A DNA stretch of 43,806 nt from Prochlorococcus sp. AG-402-G22 (GCA_003217035.1 QCHV01000015.1:1-43806), one strand, 5' to 3'. Shown: positions 9,607-19,491, counted from the first letter of the stretch. Made by a program: numbers and translations. The notes: generated by a model not told the origin, from the letters alone.

Positions 9607-10185
9607 ATGAAAAAGTCACTTTCTCCAGCAAGCATCATTTCGATAATTGGAGGCATCCTTACTGTAATAGGTCTTATCTCTTACTTCGGCAATGCAGCAA
9701 ATCTGAGTGTGCCAACTTTTTTTTATGGAGTGCCCATTCTTCTAATTGGACTCGCTTTAAAAAACTCGGAACTTTCCCCAGCCAAATGCACTAACTCTTC
9801 AAAGGAATTACAGAAAATTAAACCTAAAATCCCTAAAGAACTTCAAGATCTTGTTGATGACGTTACAAGATGGCGTTATGGCCAAAGAGCTCACCTTGAA
9901 TCCTCTCTTCAAGTACTTAAGCTATGGGACGACTCGAAACCTCCTCAACTTACAGAGATAGTCCTTTTAGAGAAAGAAAACGAATATGGAATTAAAATGA
10001 AATTCAATCCTAATGGAGTCCCACTAGAAAAATGGGAAGAGCAAAAAGATCGTTTAGGAAGGTTTTTTGCAAAAAATTTTCAGGCTATTTTAATTTCTAA
10101 TTCTGCAGAACAAGTTGAACTGACTCTGCTTCCAAGCATAACTAATAAATCTAACCTGGTAGAAATTAATGATGACAGCAAATAA
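9607..10185 (+). CDS. DUF2854 membrane protein
   Basis: This 192-residue protein resembles DUF2854, a family that I know from cyanobacteria and plastids with no established function. Two hydrophobic segments lie near the N-terminus (residues about 8-28 and 36-52, with FYGVPILLIGLALK between and after). A soluble domain follows, marked by DDVTRWRYGQRAHLESSL and a C-terminal alpha/beta stretch. The topology is probably a hairpin anchor with the soluble domain on one side of the membrane. argB starts 13 bases after the stop on the same strand, so cotranscription is likely. The family call is from remembered signature residues, not a search. Confidence 0.8.
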   Translation: MKKSLSPASIISIIGGILTVIGLISYFGNAANLSVPTFFYGVPILLIGLALKNSELSPAKCTNSSKELQKIKPKIPKELQDLVDDVTRWRYGQRAHLESSLQVLKLWDDSKPPQLTEIVLLEKENEYGIKMKFNPNGVPLEKWEEQKDRLGRFFAKNFQAILISNSAEQVELTLLPSITNKSNLVEINDDSK

Positions 10186-10198
10186 TTTCCTCTAAGCC

Positions 10199-11086
10199 GT
10201 GAATAATCAAACTTCTAAAAACCATTCTGAAAATGATGCCATAAGAGTTTCTGTTCTAAGCGAAGCTCTTTCATACATCCAGAAATTTGCAGGCCGTCGA
10301 ATAGTAATCAAATACGGTGGGGCTGCTATGTCTAGTGAAAAGCTCAAAGCTGCTGTATTTAGAGATATCGCATTACTTTCCAGTGTGGGAGCTAATCCAG
10401 TGATAGTTCATGGCGGTGGTCCTGAGATTAATCATTGGTTAACAAAGCTTGGAATCAATAGTGAGTTTCGCAATGGTTTGCGGGTAACCGATAGTCAAAC
10501 AATGGATATTGTCGAAATGGTTTTAGTCGGCAGGGTAAACAAGGAAATTGTCAAAGGAATCAATCAAATTGGTGCTATATCTGTTGGGTTATGCGGTATT
10601 GATGGGAACCTTATTGAAGCAAGGAAATTAGGGGATGGCAGCCATGGACTTGTAGGCGAAGTGGCAAAAGTAAATACAAACATCATCGAGCCACTTCTAA
10701 CCAAAGGTTATATTCCTGTGATCTCAAGCGTTGCTTCTTCAAGCAATGGTCAGTCCTTAAATATCAATGCAGATACAGTTGCTGGAGAAATAGCAGCTGC
10801 TCTTGGAGCTGAAAAGCTTATCTTATTAACTGATACATTAGGTATTTTCAAACAACAAGACGACTCAAAATCGCTGATAAGACATTTACGCCTAAATGAA
10901 GCTAGAAAACTTATAGAAAAAGGAATAGTAAATGGTGGGATGATGCCTAAAACAAAATGTTGTATCAGAGCATTGGCTCAAGGGGTCTCTGCCGCTCATA
11001 TTATTGACGGCAGAATACCCCATGCCTTGTTACTTGAAATATTTACCGATGCTGGTATAGGGACAATGATTACTGGTAGTGGTTGA
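10199..11086 (+). CDS. argB: N-acetylglutamate kinase
   Basis: ArgB phosphorylates N-acetylglutamate in arginine synthesis and in cyanobacteria is the usual target of the PII protein. The 295-residue amino-acid-kinase fold shows [10 protein letters not shown] (ATP-binding Lys), [20 protein letters not shown], the [27 protein letters not shown] region and [10 protein letters not shown]. Residues 1-30 form the N-terminal helix typical of arginine-inhibited, PII-regulated hexameric enzymes. The start is GTG at 10199, 13 bases after the DUF2854 gene. The stop overlaps the next gene's GTG start by eight bases, which suggests coupling. Confidence 0.96.
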   Translation: MNNQTSKNHSENDAIRVSVLSEALSYIQKFAGRRIVIKYGGAAMSSEKLKAAVFRDIALLSSVGANPVIVHGGGPEINHWLTKLGINSEFRNGLRVTDSQTMDIVEMVLVGRVNKEIVKGINQIGAISVGLCGIDGNLIEARKLGDGSHGLVGEVAKVNTNIIEPLLTKGYIPVISSVASSSNGQSLNINADTVAGEIAAALGAEKLILLTDTLGIFKQQDDSKSLIRHLRLNEARKLIEKGIVNGGMMPKTKCCIRALAQGVSAAHIIDGRIPHALLLEIFTDAGIGTMITGSG

Positions 11087-12185
11087 CTTGGATGCATCTA
11101 AGAGCATCAGCATTGCCGAAAAAGCCCTCGAAAAGGGTGATTACAATAAATGTCTTTTATTACTTAAAGAAGTTTCTAAAGACCCTGCTCTATCAAACAA
11201 AGAACATGGGAAAGTACAGTTACTTTTAGTTACTGCCTATATGGGGCAAGGAGAAGATCAGAAGGCCATTTCTATTTGCAAGAATCTCTTAAACAGTCAA
11301 ACCATTTCCCAGAAAGAAAATGCAAGATATCTACTATCTATACTTCAAGCTCCTACACTAAAAAGGCCAGAAGAGTGGTCAGTCAAACTCCCAAGCTTAG
11401 GCAAAGACTCAGACCAGAAAATAACCTATAACATAGCAAAAAATAATCAGTCAATTAAATTGCAAGAAGCTCCGCCGACTGGTCCCACAAAAGGGTTAGG
11501 GTTGGGTTATACTGCTGTTGCATTAGCCATATTCTTTGCCTTAACTATTCTTCTGAGTGGATGTGTTCATTTTAGTACTGAGATACAGATTAAAGGTCCA
11601 GACAAATTAAAAATGGCTATGGAAATAGAGAGTAATTCAGAAAGAATCCTTCCATGGCAAAATCAATTTGAAAGTTCATTAAAGAAATTAGATTCCAAGA
11701 TAAGCATTGTATCTACACCTCAAGGTAGGCAATTAATCCAACCGGCATCAATGAATTCAAAAGATACAAATAGATTGCTACAAGAAATGGTAGGAATAGC
11801 AACAAATTTGGCTGGGTTCAAGATTGCTCCACCTCAAATAACTTTAAAGGAAAAAAACTTTTTCATTGGGGTAAAGCAAAAATTAAGCGTATTAATAGAT
11901 CTCAGAGATCTTCCTAATGTTCCAGGGCTAAGCATGTCAATGACTACAAACCGAGCTCAAAATAAGAATGCAATGAAAGGTTCTCCACTCCCAATAATTC
12001 TCAATAATTCAAATGTTAATTGGGAACTTAAAAAAGGTGTCACTAATGAACTAGAAGTCAATATTTGGCACTGGAGCAAACTTGGAATAGGTGTAATTTT
12101 AGTAGCCTTTGTTTTGACATTAGTAATTGTTCTCCAAAAGCTTAGAATCAAAATGGGCTATGGATTTCCTGAACTCCCACCATGA
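11079..12185 (+). CDS. TPR-like plus DUF3153 membrane protein with internal lipobox
   Basis: This 368-residue protein joins two modules. Residues about 8-90 have the helix-pair pattern of one to two TPR repeats ([13 protein letters not shown], then [16 protein letters not shown]). After a polar linker, a hydrophobic segment at about 142-160 ends in LLSGC (Cys162). From there on the sequence resembles the DUF3153 domain of cyanobacterial proteins, with a last membrane segment near 335-357. In single-domain DUF3153 proteins such a hydrophobic stretch plus LSGC would be an ordinary lipoprotein signal. Here it is internal, so it probably serves as a membrane anchor with the TPR part in the cytoplasm. 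It overlaps argB by eight bases. A later TTG (11088) is an alternative start. Confidence 0.75.
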   Translation: MVDLDASKSISIAEKALEKGDYNKCLLLLKEVSKDPALSNKEHGKVQLLLVTAYMGQGEDQKAISICKNLLNSQTISQKENARYLLSILQAPTLKRPEEWSVKLPSLGKDSDQKITYNIAKNNQSIKLQEAPPTGPTKGLGLGYTAVALAIFFALTILLSGCVHFSTEIQIKGPDKLKMAMEIESNSERILPWQNQFESSLKKLDSKISIVSTPQGRQLIQPASMNSKDTNRLLQEMVGIATNLAGFKIAPPQITLKEKNFFIGVKQKLSVLIDLRDLPNVPGLSMSMTTNRAQNKNAMKGSPLPIILNNSNVNWELKKGVTNELEVNIWHWSKLGIGVILVAFVLTLVIVLQKLRIKMGYGFPELPP

Positions 12186-12196
12186 AAGCCATGGTT

Positions 12197-14455
12197 TCAT
12201 AAGTTAATGGGATCAGGGTCAATAGATAAAGTGACACCTTTAGGTAGGCATTCCCATAATTGATTCCCTTCAGGCAAAGGCAACGTAGATTGTTCTGGTC
12301 CATGTAACAAGAGTTGCCATCTGCTTTTGCCTGCAACTCTTTCAATCAATGCTGGTGCAGGTCCAATCATGGTCCAGCCCTTTGATTTACACAAAGGCTT
12401 TAAATACTCTGCTAATACAGTTGCAGAGGTAGCCGTAATAGAAGCTGGTTCTCCTGAAATCCGAAGTAAGCATGCACGCTTATAAGGAATCAAGCCTGCT
12501 TCTTGCCTTAACTTTGCCTCTTTTTCTAGAAATTGCTCATAACGACCATCAACCAAGTGTTTAATAACAGGATGCTCAGGCGAATAAGTTTGCACAAAAA
12601 CTTTCCCAGGTCTTCCTCCTCTTCCAGCTCTTCCAGCCAATTGCATAAAAAGCTGCAAGGATTGTTCTTCTGCTAGCAAGTCAGGTCGATGTAACAATCC
12701 GTCTGCAGCAAGAACTACCGCAAGAGTTACGCGAGGGATATCCATTCCTTTTGCAAGCATTTGCGTCCCAACAAGTACATCAGCTTCTCCCGCGGAAAAT
12801 TTTTCAAGCAGACGTCTGTGACCATCGCGACCACCTGTTGTATCACGATCAAAACGTAAGAGTCTCAAGTCCTTTAATTCAGAAGAAAGATGCTCCATAA
12901 CTCTTTGAGTCCCTGCACCAAAAGGTTTAAATGCATTAGAGCCACATTGACTACATTGAAAAGAAATACTTGCCCTATGGTCACACCAGTGACAACGCAA
13001 CCATTGAGAGCCTGCTTGGCCTTGATGAACGGTTAAAGAGACATCACAATTAGGACATTGGACAACATCTCCACAACTACGACAACTTAAAAAAGTGCTA
13101 TACCCTCTTCTAGGGACAAGTACAACAGCTTGCTCTCCTAACTCTGGTAAAGCTGATAATCTTTCCATGAGAGATTTACTAATTAGGCGTCTATTCCCAT
13201 CAGAGAACTCTTGCCTCATATCTACTACGTAAACTGAAGGCAAAGGTTTATTCGCTATTCGATAGTTAAGTCGAGAAAAATCTATAGATCCCCTAGGTTT
13301 CAAATTTCTCCAAGTAGCTAAGGATGGAGTAGCGCTACCTAACACCACCTTCGCACCAGTCCTAGCAGCACGGTCAATCGCCAAATCTCTAGCGTGATAA
13401 CACGGCATTGGGTAATCTTGCTTATATGAACTGTCATGCTCTTCATCGAGGACAATCACCCCCAAAGGGGTTAACGGTAAAAAAACAGCAGATCTAGTTC
13501 CAATAACTACAAGAGGATTAGAAGCAGTCAACACTTCTCTCCAAGCCTGAATACGTTCGTTTTTCGAACAACCACTATGGTATTCAACGACTCGTGATCC
13601 AAAACGTTTTGCGAAACGATCAACCAATTGAGGTATTAAACCTATCTCAGGAGTAAGGATCAAACAATGTCTACCAAGGGATAATTCTTTCGCAGCGATT
13701 TGGAGATAAACCTCCGTTTTCCCAGAACCAGTTACGCCCCACAATAAAAAAGTTGAACCAGGTGGTTGTTCGGAAAATTTCTCAATTGCGAGTTCTTGCT
13801 CTTCCGTAAGTGAACGAAAACTTTCGTTAATCACTGAAGGTTGAACTGTTTTTTTTATTGAGTTTTGATCTTTTTTATGAAAAACCCTTTTTTCTCGAAA
13901 AACCGCTTTTTGAGACAAGCAACTCTTTATTGATTGCGATGAAGCCCCCATTAACAAAAGGTCTTTTTGCCAGGTTCCTCCTCCAATTGACTTAATTAAA
14001 GTAATTACTTCTTTTTGCTTTAATGAAAGTTCGCCTTCTAATACGAAGTCGGTGTTGATATATATCCACCAAAGTTTTTTTAATTTGCATTCATTTGATT
14101 TCTTTGCACCAAGCCAGCCAGGGGGCAAAGCTGTTTTCAACATTCTAAATGAACTGGTATAACAATTTTTTGCAGAGGCTTCTAACCATTCACGCCAATC
14201 CGAACTAACAGCTGCTTTTTGCACAAGTTCTTCAATATCAGCCAAAAGAAAAGTCTTTTTGTCCTTATTTTGTTGGTCAACTTGGGATGATTTACTAATT
14301 CGTTTCCCTATAACAAGGCCTTGCATTTGTCTGCCTCGTAAACCGACCGAAACAATGTCCCCTATGTCAACTCCTAAACCTTTGCTATCTCCATAGGTGA
14401 AAGAGCGCCCTTCACGTCCGACTTCAAGCCATACATCTATCTCCAGGAGTTCCAT
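12197..14455 (-). CDS. priA: Primosomal replication protein N' (PriA helicase)
   Basis: PriA is the 3'-5' helicase that recognises stalled forks and reloads the replisome. The 752-residue protein has the N-terminal DNA-binding domain and a Walker A loop (GVTGSGKTEVYLQ). It has a DEEH box (LDEEHDSSYK) with the PriA-specific LGSATPSLAT motif III. The zinc-binding region holds paired cysteines (CRSCGDVVQCPNC, then CHWCDHRASISFQCSQCG). Motifs V/VI follow as VGTQMLAKGMDIPRV and QLAGRAGRGGRPGKV. Length and motif order are complete. It is convergent with the DUF3153 gene (11-base gap). The divergent sigma factor gene is separated by nearly 400 bases of leader. Confidence 0.96.
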   Translation of the reverse strand: MELLEIDVWLEVGREGRSFTYGDSKGLGVDIGDIVSVGLRGRQMQGLVIGKRISKSSQVDQQNKDKKTFLLADIEELVQKAAVSSDWREWLEASAKNCYTSSFRMLKTALPPGWLGAKKSNECKLKKLWWIYINTDFVLEGELSLKQKEVITLIKSIGGGTWQKDLLLMGASSQSIKSCLSQKAVFREKRVFHKKDQNSIKKTVQPSVINESFRSLTEEQELAIEKFSEQPPGSTFLLWGVTGSGKTEVYLQIAAKELSLGRHCLILTPEIGLIPQLVDRFAKRFGSRVVEYHSGCSKNERIQAWREVLTASNPLVVIGTRSAVFLPLTPLGVIVLDEEHDSSYKQDYPMPCYHARDLAIDRAARTGAKVVLGSATPSLATWRNLKPRGSIDFSRLNYRIANKPLPSVYVVDMRQEFSDGNRRLISKSLMERLSALPELGEQAVVLVPRRGYSTFLSCRSCGDVVQCPNCDVSLTVHQGQAGSQWLRCHWCDHRASISFQCSQCGSNAFKPFGAGTQRVMEHLSSELKDLRLLRFDRDTTGGRDGHRRLLEKFSAGEADVLVGTQMLAKGMDIPRVTLAVVLAADGLLHRPDLLAEEQSLQLFMQLAGRAGRGGRPGKVFVQTYSPEHPVIKHLVDGRYEQFLEKEAKLRQEAGLIPYKRACLLRISGEPASITATSATVLAEYLKPLCKSKGWTMIGPAPALIERVAGKSRWQLLLHGPEQSTLPLPEGNQLWECLPKGVTLSIDPDPINL

Positions 14456-14844
14456 AAAAAAAAATTAGTTGCTAACTTCAAAAAATTTTCTTAAAATTAA
14501 ATTGTGAGCAGCAAATGGCTGTTTTAAAGATCATTCAGAGTTTCGTTCAGAGGGAAGGAGCGAAGTCAGCACCAATCAAGGATTACTGTCCTTAAATTGG
14601 TTGGCCGTCCTAAGAAAGCCCCTAACAACGCTGAAATGATGATAAATACCTTTATTCAATTTCAACAAAAACTTTAAGTTAGTTCCTTGATTTCTTAAAT
14701 GAAGAGTATTAACTCAAAAATACTACTATTACTCTTTTCATTGGGATTTTTTAAATCAAGACAGCCAAGTTTTTGCAATTGATCTCAAGGGTCGACTTAA
14801 GAAATATACCTTATTACTTTTTCTCATTTATTGATTTTCTAGCA
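14456..14844. other. priA-sigma factor intergenic region with structured leader candidate
   Basis: This 389-base gap lies between two divergent genes. It contains a direct repeat of TTCAGAG (14534-14540 and 14546-14552), then a hairpin at 14572-14600. The hairpin pairs CCAAT with ATTGG and AAGG with CCTT around an eight-base loop. The next 40 bases are GC-richer than the flanks, and the rest is AT-rich. Short open frames here (for example an ATG at 14515, 26 codons) have no recognisable product. The gap may hold a long 5' untranslated leader of the sigma factor gene or a small RNA. I see no tRNA. Confidence 0.4.
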
Positions 14845-16134
14845 ATGAATACAGTAGCCGCAAAAAAAACTGTTGCAAAGTCGACAGTAACCAAAAAGTC
14901 CAACTCAAAGGTTGGGGAAAGCAAGGTCTTAAAAGCCAACAAGACTAAACCTATAGCAAAAAAATCAAAAGCTAAAAAAACTACTAAATCAAAAGCTAAA
15001 AAAACTACTCAAATTCCAACATCCCAAGAGAAAAATTTAGATCTTGCAGCAGATCAACTGCTTGAAGCAGCAGTAAATAATGATCTAAACCAAGAAATTT
15101 CTCTAAGCAACTCCCTTGTAGAAGCGGGTAGTGATCAAGAAGCAAGAGACAAAGCGCTAGCAAGTATCAAAATTGGACCAAAAGGTGTTTATACAGAAGA
15201 TTCAATAAGGGTCTATTTGCAGGAAATTGGTCGAATCAGACTTCTTAGACCTGACGAAGAAATTGAACTTGCCAGAAAAATAGCGGACCTTCTTCATTTA
15301 GAAGATTTAGCAGCTCAATTTGAAAGTGAGAATGGTCACTACCCATCAAAAAAAGAGTGGGCTGCTTTAGTCGAAATGCCCTTAATAAGATTTCGAAGAA
15401 GACTAATGCTTGGAAGGCGGGCTAAAGAAAAAATGGTCCAATCCAACCTTCGATTAGTTGTTTCAATAGCCAAGAAGTATATGAACAGAGGGCTTTCATT
15501 TCAAGACCTTATTCAAGAAGGAAGCCTTGGTCTAATAAGAGCAGCAGAAAAGTTTGATCATGAAAAAGGATATAAATTCTCAACTTATGCAACATGGTGG
15601 ATCCGACAAGCAATCACAAGAGCAATAGCAGACCAAAGCAGAACAATTAGGCTCCCTGTTCATCTTTATGAAACTATTTCAAGGATTAAAAAAACCACCA
15701 AGGTTCTTAGTCAAGAGTTTGGAAGAAAACCAAGTGAAGAAGAGATTGCGGAAAGCATGGAGATGACTATTGAGAAACTTAGATTTATAGCTAAGAGCGC
15801 ACAACTTCCAATATCCTTAGAAACACCAATTGGGAAAGAAGAAGATTCTCGCCTAGGGGATTTCATTGAATCTGACTCGGAAAATCCAGAGTTAGATGTC
15901 GCAAAAACTCTTCTTAGAGAAGACTTGGAAGGAGTACTCGCAACACTGAGCCCTCGTGAAAGAGATGTTCTTAGGCTGAGATATGGCCTTGACGATGGTC
16001 GAATGAAGACTCTGGAAGAAATTGGTCAGATTTTTGATGTCACTCGTGAACGCATTCGACAAATTGAAGCAAAAGCTCTTAGAAAACTTCGCCATCCAAA
16101 CAGGAATGGGGTTCTTAAGGAATACATAAAATAA
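14845..16134 (+). CDS. rpoD: Principal RNA polymerase sigma factor (RpoD/SigA type)
   Basis: This sigma-70 factor of 429 residues from ATG 14845 carries region 1.2 ([20 protein letters not shown]), region 2 ([36 protein letters not shown]), region 3, and region 4 with [14 protein letters not shown] and the helix-turn-helix [21 protein letters not shown]. The complete regions and the GLDDGR motif fit the essential group 1 factor of cyanobacteria. Group 2 cannot be fully excluded. The N-terminal 57 residues are Lys/Thr/Ser-rich and contain an exact duplication of KSKAKKTT (residues 40-55) encoded by a 24-bp tandem repeat. The frame is open upstream to a TTG at 14773, but the extra residues are unlike a sigma factor, so I prefer 14845. 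Confidence 0.93.
   Translation: MNTVAAKKTVAKSTVTKKSNSKVGESKVLKANKTKPIAKKSKAKKTTKSKAKKTTQIPTSQEKNLDLAADQLLEAAVNNDLNQEISLSNSLVEAGSDQEARDKALASIKIGPKGVYTEDSIRVYLQEIGRIRLLRPDEEIELARKIADLLHLEDLAAQFESENGHYPSKKEWAALVEMPLIRFRRRLMLGRRAKEKMVQSNLRLVVSIAKKYMNRGLSFQDLIQEGSLGLIRAAEKFDHEKGYKFSTYATWWIRQAITRAIADQSRTIRLPVHLYETISRIKKTTKVLSQEFGRKPSEEEIAESMEMTIEKLRFIAKSAQLPISLETPIGKEEDSRLGDFIESDSENPELDVAKTLLREDLEGVLATLSPRERDVLRLRYGLDDGRMKTLEEIGQIFDVTRERIRQIEAKALRKLRHPNRNGVLKEYIK
14962..15009 (+). repeat. 24-bp tandem duplication inside the sigma factor gene
   Basis: Two identical 24-base units lie head to tail (14962-14985 and 14986-15009). Each encodes KSKAKKTT in frame. No synonymous difference separates the copies, which suggests a recent duplication or slippage in the lysine-rich N-terminal tail of the sigma factor. 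Confidence 0.95.
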
Positions 16135-16150
16135 CTTCACACTATTTTTT

Positions 16151-16164
16151 AGAACGTTCGTTCT
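16151..16164. promoter_or_regulatory. 14-bp perfect palindrome between sigma factor gene and hemC
   Basis: AGAACGTTCGTTCT reads as AGAAC and GTTCT around GTTC, or as two AGAACG half-sites with two bases between them. It lies 17 bases after the sigma factor stop and about 150 bases before hemC. No T-run follows on the plus strand, so it does not look like a standard terminator. It could be an operator. The function is a guess. Confidence 0.3.
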
Positions 16165-16312
16165 GTTATGAGACCCCTTGCCTAGACATGTAATTTGAGT
16201 TTTTAGAAGATTTAAATACTTTTAATAAGGATGAAACTAATTAAAGTATTGCAATATCAACTAAATACAGTTACCTCCAATGGGTAAGGTAAATGTTTAA
16301 TAAGTACTGCCC

Positions 16313-17263
16313 ATGGTTCTAGACCAAGTGCGCATAGCCACACGAAGAAGCAAGCTTGCCATGGTCCAGACACACTGGGTAAAAGATCAGCTTGAGAAGG
16401 CCTGTCCAGGTATAGATATTCAAATAGAAGCCATGGCCACTCAAGGCGACAAAATACTTGATGTTGCTTTGGCCAAGATTGGCGACAAAGGTTTGTTTAC
16501 TAAAGAATTAGAAGCTCAAATGCTTATTGGCAGAGCAGATATAGCTGTTCATTCATTAAAAGACCTTCCCACCAACCTTCCAGAGGGATTAATGCTTGGA
16601 TGTATTACTGAGAGAGAAAATCCCGCAGATGCCTTAGTAGTAAATAAAAAACTAAAGAATCAAACCTTACAAAATCTTCCTTCAGGAACAATAATTGGGA
16701 CCAGTTCTCTAAGACGATTGGCTCAATTACGCCATCATTACCCTCATTTAGTTTTTAAAGATGTTAGAGGTAATTTAATCACTAGATTAGAAAAACTAGA
16801 TTCTGGAGAGTATGACTGCCTAATCTTAGCTGCAGCAGGCTTGACTAGATTAGGTTTTGGCGACCGTGTGCACCAGTTAATCCCAAGCGAAATATCTCTC
16901 CATGCAGTAGGTCAGGGAGCTCTTGGTATTGAATGCGTAGAGCAAAAACCAGAGGTTTTAGAAATAATCAAAATCCTTGAACATGAACCAACATCTCAAA
17001 GGTGCCTTGCAGAGCGCTCTTTCCTTAGAGAGTTGGAAGGCGGTTGCCAAGTCCCTATAGGCGTAAATAGCGAGGTTAATTCTCAAGAATTAGTTCTTAC
17101 AGGCATGGTTGCCAGCCTAGATGGGAAAAAACTTATAAGAGATTCTAAAAAAGGTGATAAAAACAATCCAGAAGCTATTGGGAAAGAACTTGCTAATGAA
17201 CTTAAGTCTCAAGGAGCAATGGAAATTCTTGAAGTTATCTTTAAGGAAGCAAGATCTAAATAG
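16313..17263 (+). CDS. hemC: Hydroxymethylbilane synthase (porphobilinogen deaminase)
   Basis: HemC polymerises four porphobilinogens into hydroxymethylbilane, on the way to chlorophyll, haem and cobalamin. The 316-residue protein starts with [15 protein letters not shown] and carries [32 protein letters not shown] and [10 protein letters not shown]. The cofactor loop is [12 protein letters not shown], whose Cys holds the dipyrromethane primer. All expected substrate-binding Arg and Asp positions in these motifs appear intact. ATG 16313 directly precedes the conserved strand. It is the last plus-strand gene before a convergent pyrophosphatase gene, 18 bases beyond its stop. Confidence 0.97.
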   Translation: MVLDQVRIATRRSKLAMVQTHWVKDQLEKACPGIDIQIEAMATQGDKILDVALAKIGDKGLFTKELEAQMLIGRADIAVHSLKDLPTNLPEGLMLGCITERENPADALVVNKKLKNQTLQNLPSGTIIGTSSLRRLAQLRHHYPHLVFKDVRGNLITRLEKLDSGEYDCLILAAAGLTRLGFGDRVHQLIPSEISLHAVGQGALGIECVEQKPEVLEIIKILEHEPTSQRCLAERSFLRELEGGCQVPIGVNSEVNSQELVLTGMVASLDGKKLIRDSKKGDKNNPEAIGKELANELKSQGAMEILEVIFKEARSK

Positions 17264-17281
17264 ACTGATTTGATTGATAAT

Positions 17282-17869
17282 TTAGTCAACTAATTTAGGA
17301 TCAATTTCTGTCAAATAACGTGTCTCACAGGACTTGATAATTTCAATAGCTTTTTCTACACCAAAAAAACCATTAACTGAGCATGATCCTGGTTTTTTAA
17401 GATCTTTGTAATGCTCCCAATAATATTTTGTTTCCTTTAGCCAATGTTCTCCTAATTGCTCAAAGCTTTTTATATGGTCTAAACGCTTATCATCTGCAAT
17501 TACAGCTATAACTTTGTCATCAACTTCCCCACCATCATCAAATGTCATTACTCCAATAATTCTTGCTTCAACTATTGAGCCAGGTATCAAAGGCTCAGTC
17601 ACCTGAACAATTTCTATATCTAATGGATCTCCATCTTCATCCCATGTTCTTGGGATACAGCCATATGCAAAAGGATAAGCCAAAGAAGAATATCCAACTC
17701 GGTCAAGCTTCAAATGACCAGTCTCTGTAATCAGCTCATATTTATTGATTGTGTTGGAATTAAGCTCAACAATTGTATTAACCCTTAAATCTTTTTCATC
17801 AGCGAATGCAGGCAAAACATGCAAAAGATTTGGCATGGTCCTACTTGGTGCCTGTTCGAGATTAGCCAT
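17282..17869 (-). CDS. ppa: Second family I inorganic pyrophosphatase, complete active site
   Basis: This second soluble family I pyrophosphatase has 195 residues. It has an extra N-terminal stretch of about 30 residues before the first core strand (VNTIVELNSNTINKYEL). The active-site set is complete: Glu35, Lys43, Glu45, Arg57, Tyr69, Asp79, Asp81, Asp84, Asp112, Asp117, Lys119 and the HYKDL block. Unlike the copy at 1483-2007, it keeps the full DGDPLD motif. It is clearly divergent from that copy, so the two are not a recent duplication. It may supply most of the cellular PPi hydrolysis, but this is inference. It lies just downstream of the carboxypeptidase gene on the minus strand (26-base gap) and may share its transcript. 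Confidence 0.93.
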   Translation of the reverse strand: MANLEQAPSRTMPNLLHVLPAFADEKDLRVNTIVELNSNTINKYELITETGHLKLDRVGYSSLAYPFAYGCIPRTWDEDGDPLDIEIVQVTEPLIPGSIVEARIIGVMTFDDGGEVDDKVIAVIADDKRLDHIKSFEQLGEHWLKETKYYWEHYKDLKKPGSCSVNGFFGVEKAIEIIKSCETRYLTEIDPKLVD

Positions 17870-17895
17870 AGTTAAAGTTATTTCCGTGACGCATC

Positions 17896-19491
17896 CTAAG
17901 GGTTGCTGGTCATTAGCTCTAATTTTTTCTCTAAATACTTCAAAAAAGCACTAGATGAAAGAGGCTTTTTGGTAACTTTCTCAACCAATTGCTCAGCATT
18001 GACTTGCTTACCGTAATGATGAACGTTTTCTCTTAACCAAGACAAGAGTTTGGATTCATTGTTTGTCGTTATACATTTACCAATTGGATCTTCTGTGTCT
18101 ATTCCTTCATTTTGAAAATCAGTAGTCATTGCTTCTGCAAGTTGAGCACTAATTAAATGTCCAATTAAATAAGAAGGAAAATACCCAAAGGCTCCTTCAC
18201 TCCAGTGCACATCCTGCAAACAACCTTCTGAATCACTTTGAGGCTCAACACCTAGGAGTTCTCGATATTTCCTGTTCCATTCAAAAGGAATTTCATGAAC
18301 CTCTAAACCTTCTTGCAGGAAAGCGATCTCTAGTTCAGTGCGAATAAGAATATGAAGTCCATAACTAAGTTCATCGGCTTCAACACGATTTAATCCTGGA
18401 GTTAAGGGATTCATAGCTTTCCATAAATCATTACCACAATGAAATGGTGCTCCTACTTCAGCAAAAGATTTCCAGAATCGATCTGCAAAAGGTTTGCTCC
18501 TTGCAACTCGATTTTCCCAAAAAAGAGACTGACTTTCATGCACAGCCATAGAAGTCGCTTGCCCCAAAGGCCATGCAAACCACTGATCGGCTTGAGAAGG
18601 TAATCCTTGTTCGTAAAGTGAATGTCCCCACTCATGGGCTGTTGCTAAGAAACAAGAAAGAGGCTGCTGCGGTACTACTCGAGTAGTTAAACGAAAATCT
18701 TGAGGTCCAAGAGTAATTGAGAAAGGATGAGGAGACCTTGCTAAAGCAGTCACTTGTTTATCTCTTCCCCATTGTTTAAGCAAAAGATTACAGAGATCTT
18801 GTTGATGCTTTTCATCAAGATCCCATGAGGCCTTTTTTAAATCTTTCGAATGACAATATTTAGATATCAATTCAGGCAAGCGCTTTCTTAAGGGCTTAAA
18901 TAATTCTTGCAATCTTTGAATTGTCAAATCTGGTTCAAATGGTTGAGCCAATGTTTCCCAGCAACTTCTAGGCTCATCAAGTTGCTGGGCTTGCTCCTGC
19001 CTTAAGAAAATTAAATTTTTAAGGGCTGGCTCAAAACATTTAAAGTCATTGTTTTTTCTTGCCTGCTGCCAAAGCGCATATCCATTAGTCTGAGCCATTG
19101 CAAGTTGACTCACTAACTTTGAGTCAAGTTTTTTCTGCCTATTGAGCTCCAGAACTAAAAGCTCTAGGTTCCTTTGTTTTTCTATACTTTCTTTGAGTCC
19201 TATTTTATCTCCTTTGACATTCGTTTCAAATTCCTCCTCTGCACTCAAAAGAAGATCTTCATACTGCTGACTAGTGTGCCTCGAGTGCAATGACCTAGCC
19301 AATAAACCAAGCTGATCACCTCTCCATTTTGCTCCCCCAAAAGGCATTGCAGTATTTTGATCCCAATAAAGTGCACTATGAATAGACCCAAGTAAATGTG
19401 TCTCCTGGAGATAATCACCAAGTTTTTGCCAAGCTATATCAGACAATGTTTTTCTATCGATAGGAGTTAAACCTAACCACAACATAACCAA
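17896..19491 (-). CDS. Carboxypeptidase Taq-type (M32) metallopeptidase
   Basis: This M32-family zinc carboxypeptidase removes C-terminal residues from peptides in the cytoplasm. The 531-residue protein shows the family's RSPHPFSITLGPQDFRLTTR block (about 252-271). The zinc site HEWGH is at 286-290, and HES at 318-320 supplies the third ligand (Glu319). The YGLHILIRTELE helix follows. Length is close to the usual 490-530. ATG at 19491 is used. An ATG two codons later could also serve. The 320 bases upstream contain no gene. Confidence 0.93.
   Translation of the reverse strand: MVMLWLGLTPIDRKTLSDIAWQKLGDYLQETHLLGSIHSALYWDQNTAMPFGGAKWRGDQLGLLARSLHSRHTSQQYEDLLLSAEEEFETNVKGDKIGLKESIEKQRNLELLVLELNRQKKLDSKLVSQLAMAQTNGYALWQQARKNNDFKCFEPALKNLIFLRQEQAQQLDEPRSCWETLAQPFEPDLTIQRLQELFKPLRKRLPELISKYCHSKDLKKASWDLDEKHQQDLCNLLLKQWGRDKQVTALARSPHPFSITLGPQDFRLTTRVVPQQPLSCFLATAHEWGHSLYEQGLPSQADQWFAWPLGQATSMAVHESQSLFWENRVARSKPFADRFWKSFAEVGAPFHCGNDLWKAMNPLTPGLNRVEADELSYGLHILIRTELEIAFLQEGLEVHEIPFEWNRKYRELLGVEPQSDSEGCLQDVHWSEGAFGYFPSYLIGHLISAQLAEAMTTDFQNEGIDTEDPIGKCITTNNESKLLSWLRENVHHYGKQVNAEQLVEKVTKKPLSSSAFLKYLEKKLELMTSNP

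Noticed and set aside
14515-14595. Short ATG frame in the sigma factor leader
   Set aside because: It is 26 codons with no recognisable product, and it overlaps the hairpin.
16151-16164. Intrinsic terminator of the sigma factor gene
   Set aside because: The T-run is upstream rather than downstream of the palindrome on the plus strand.
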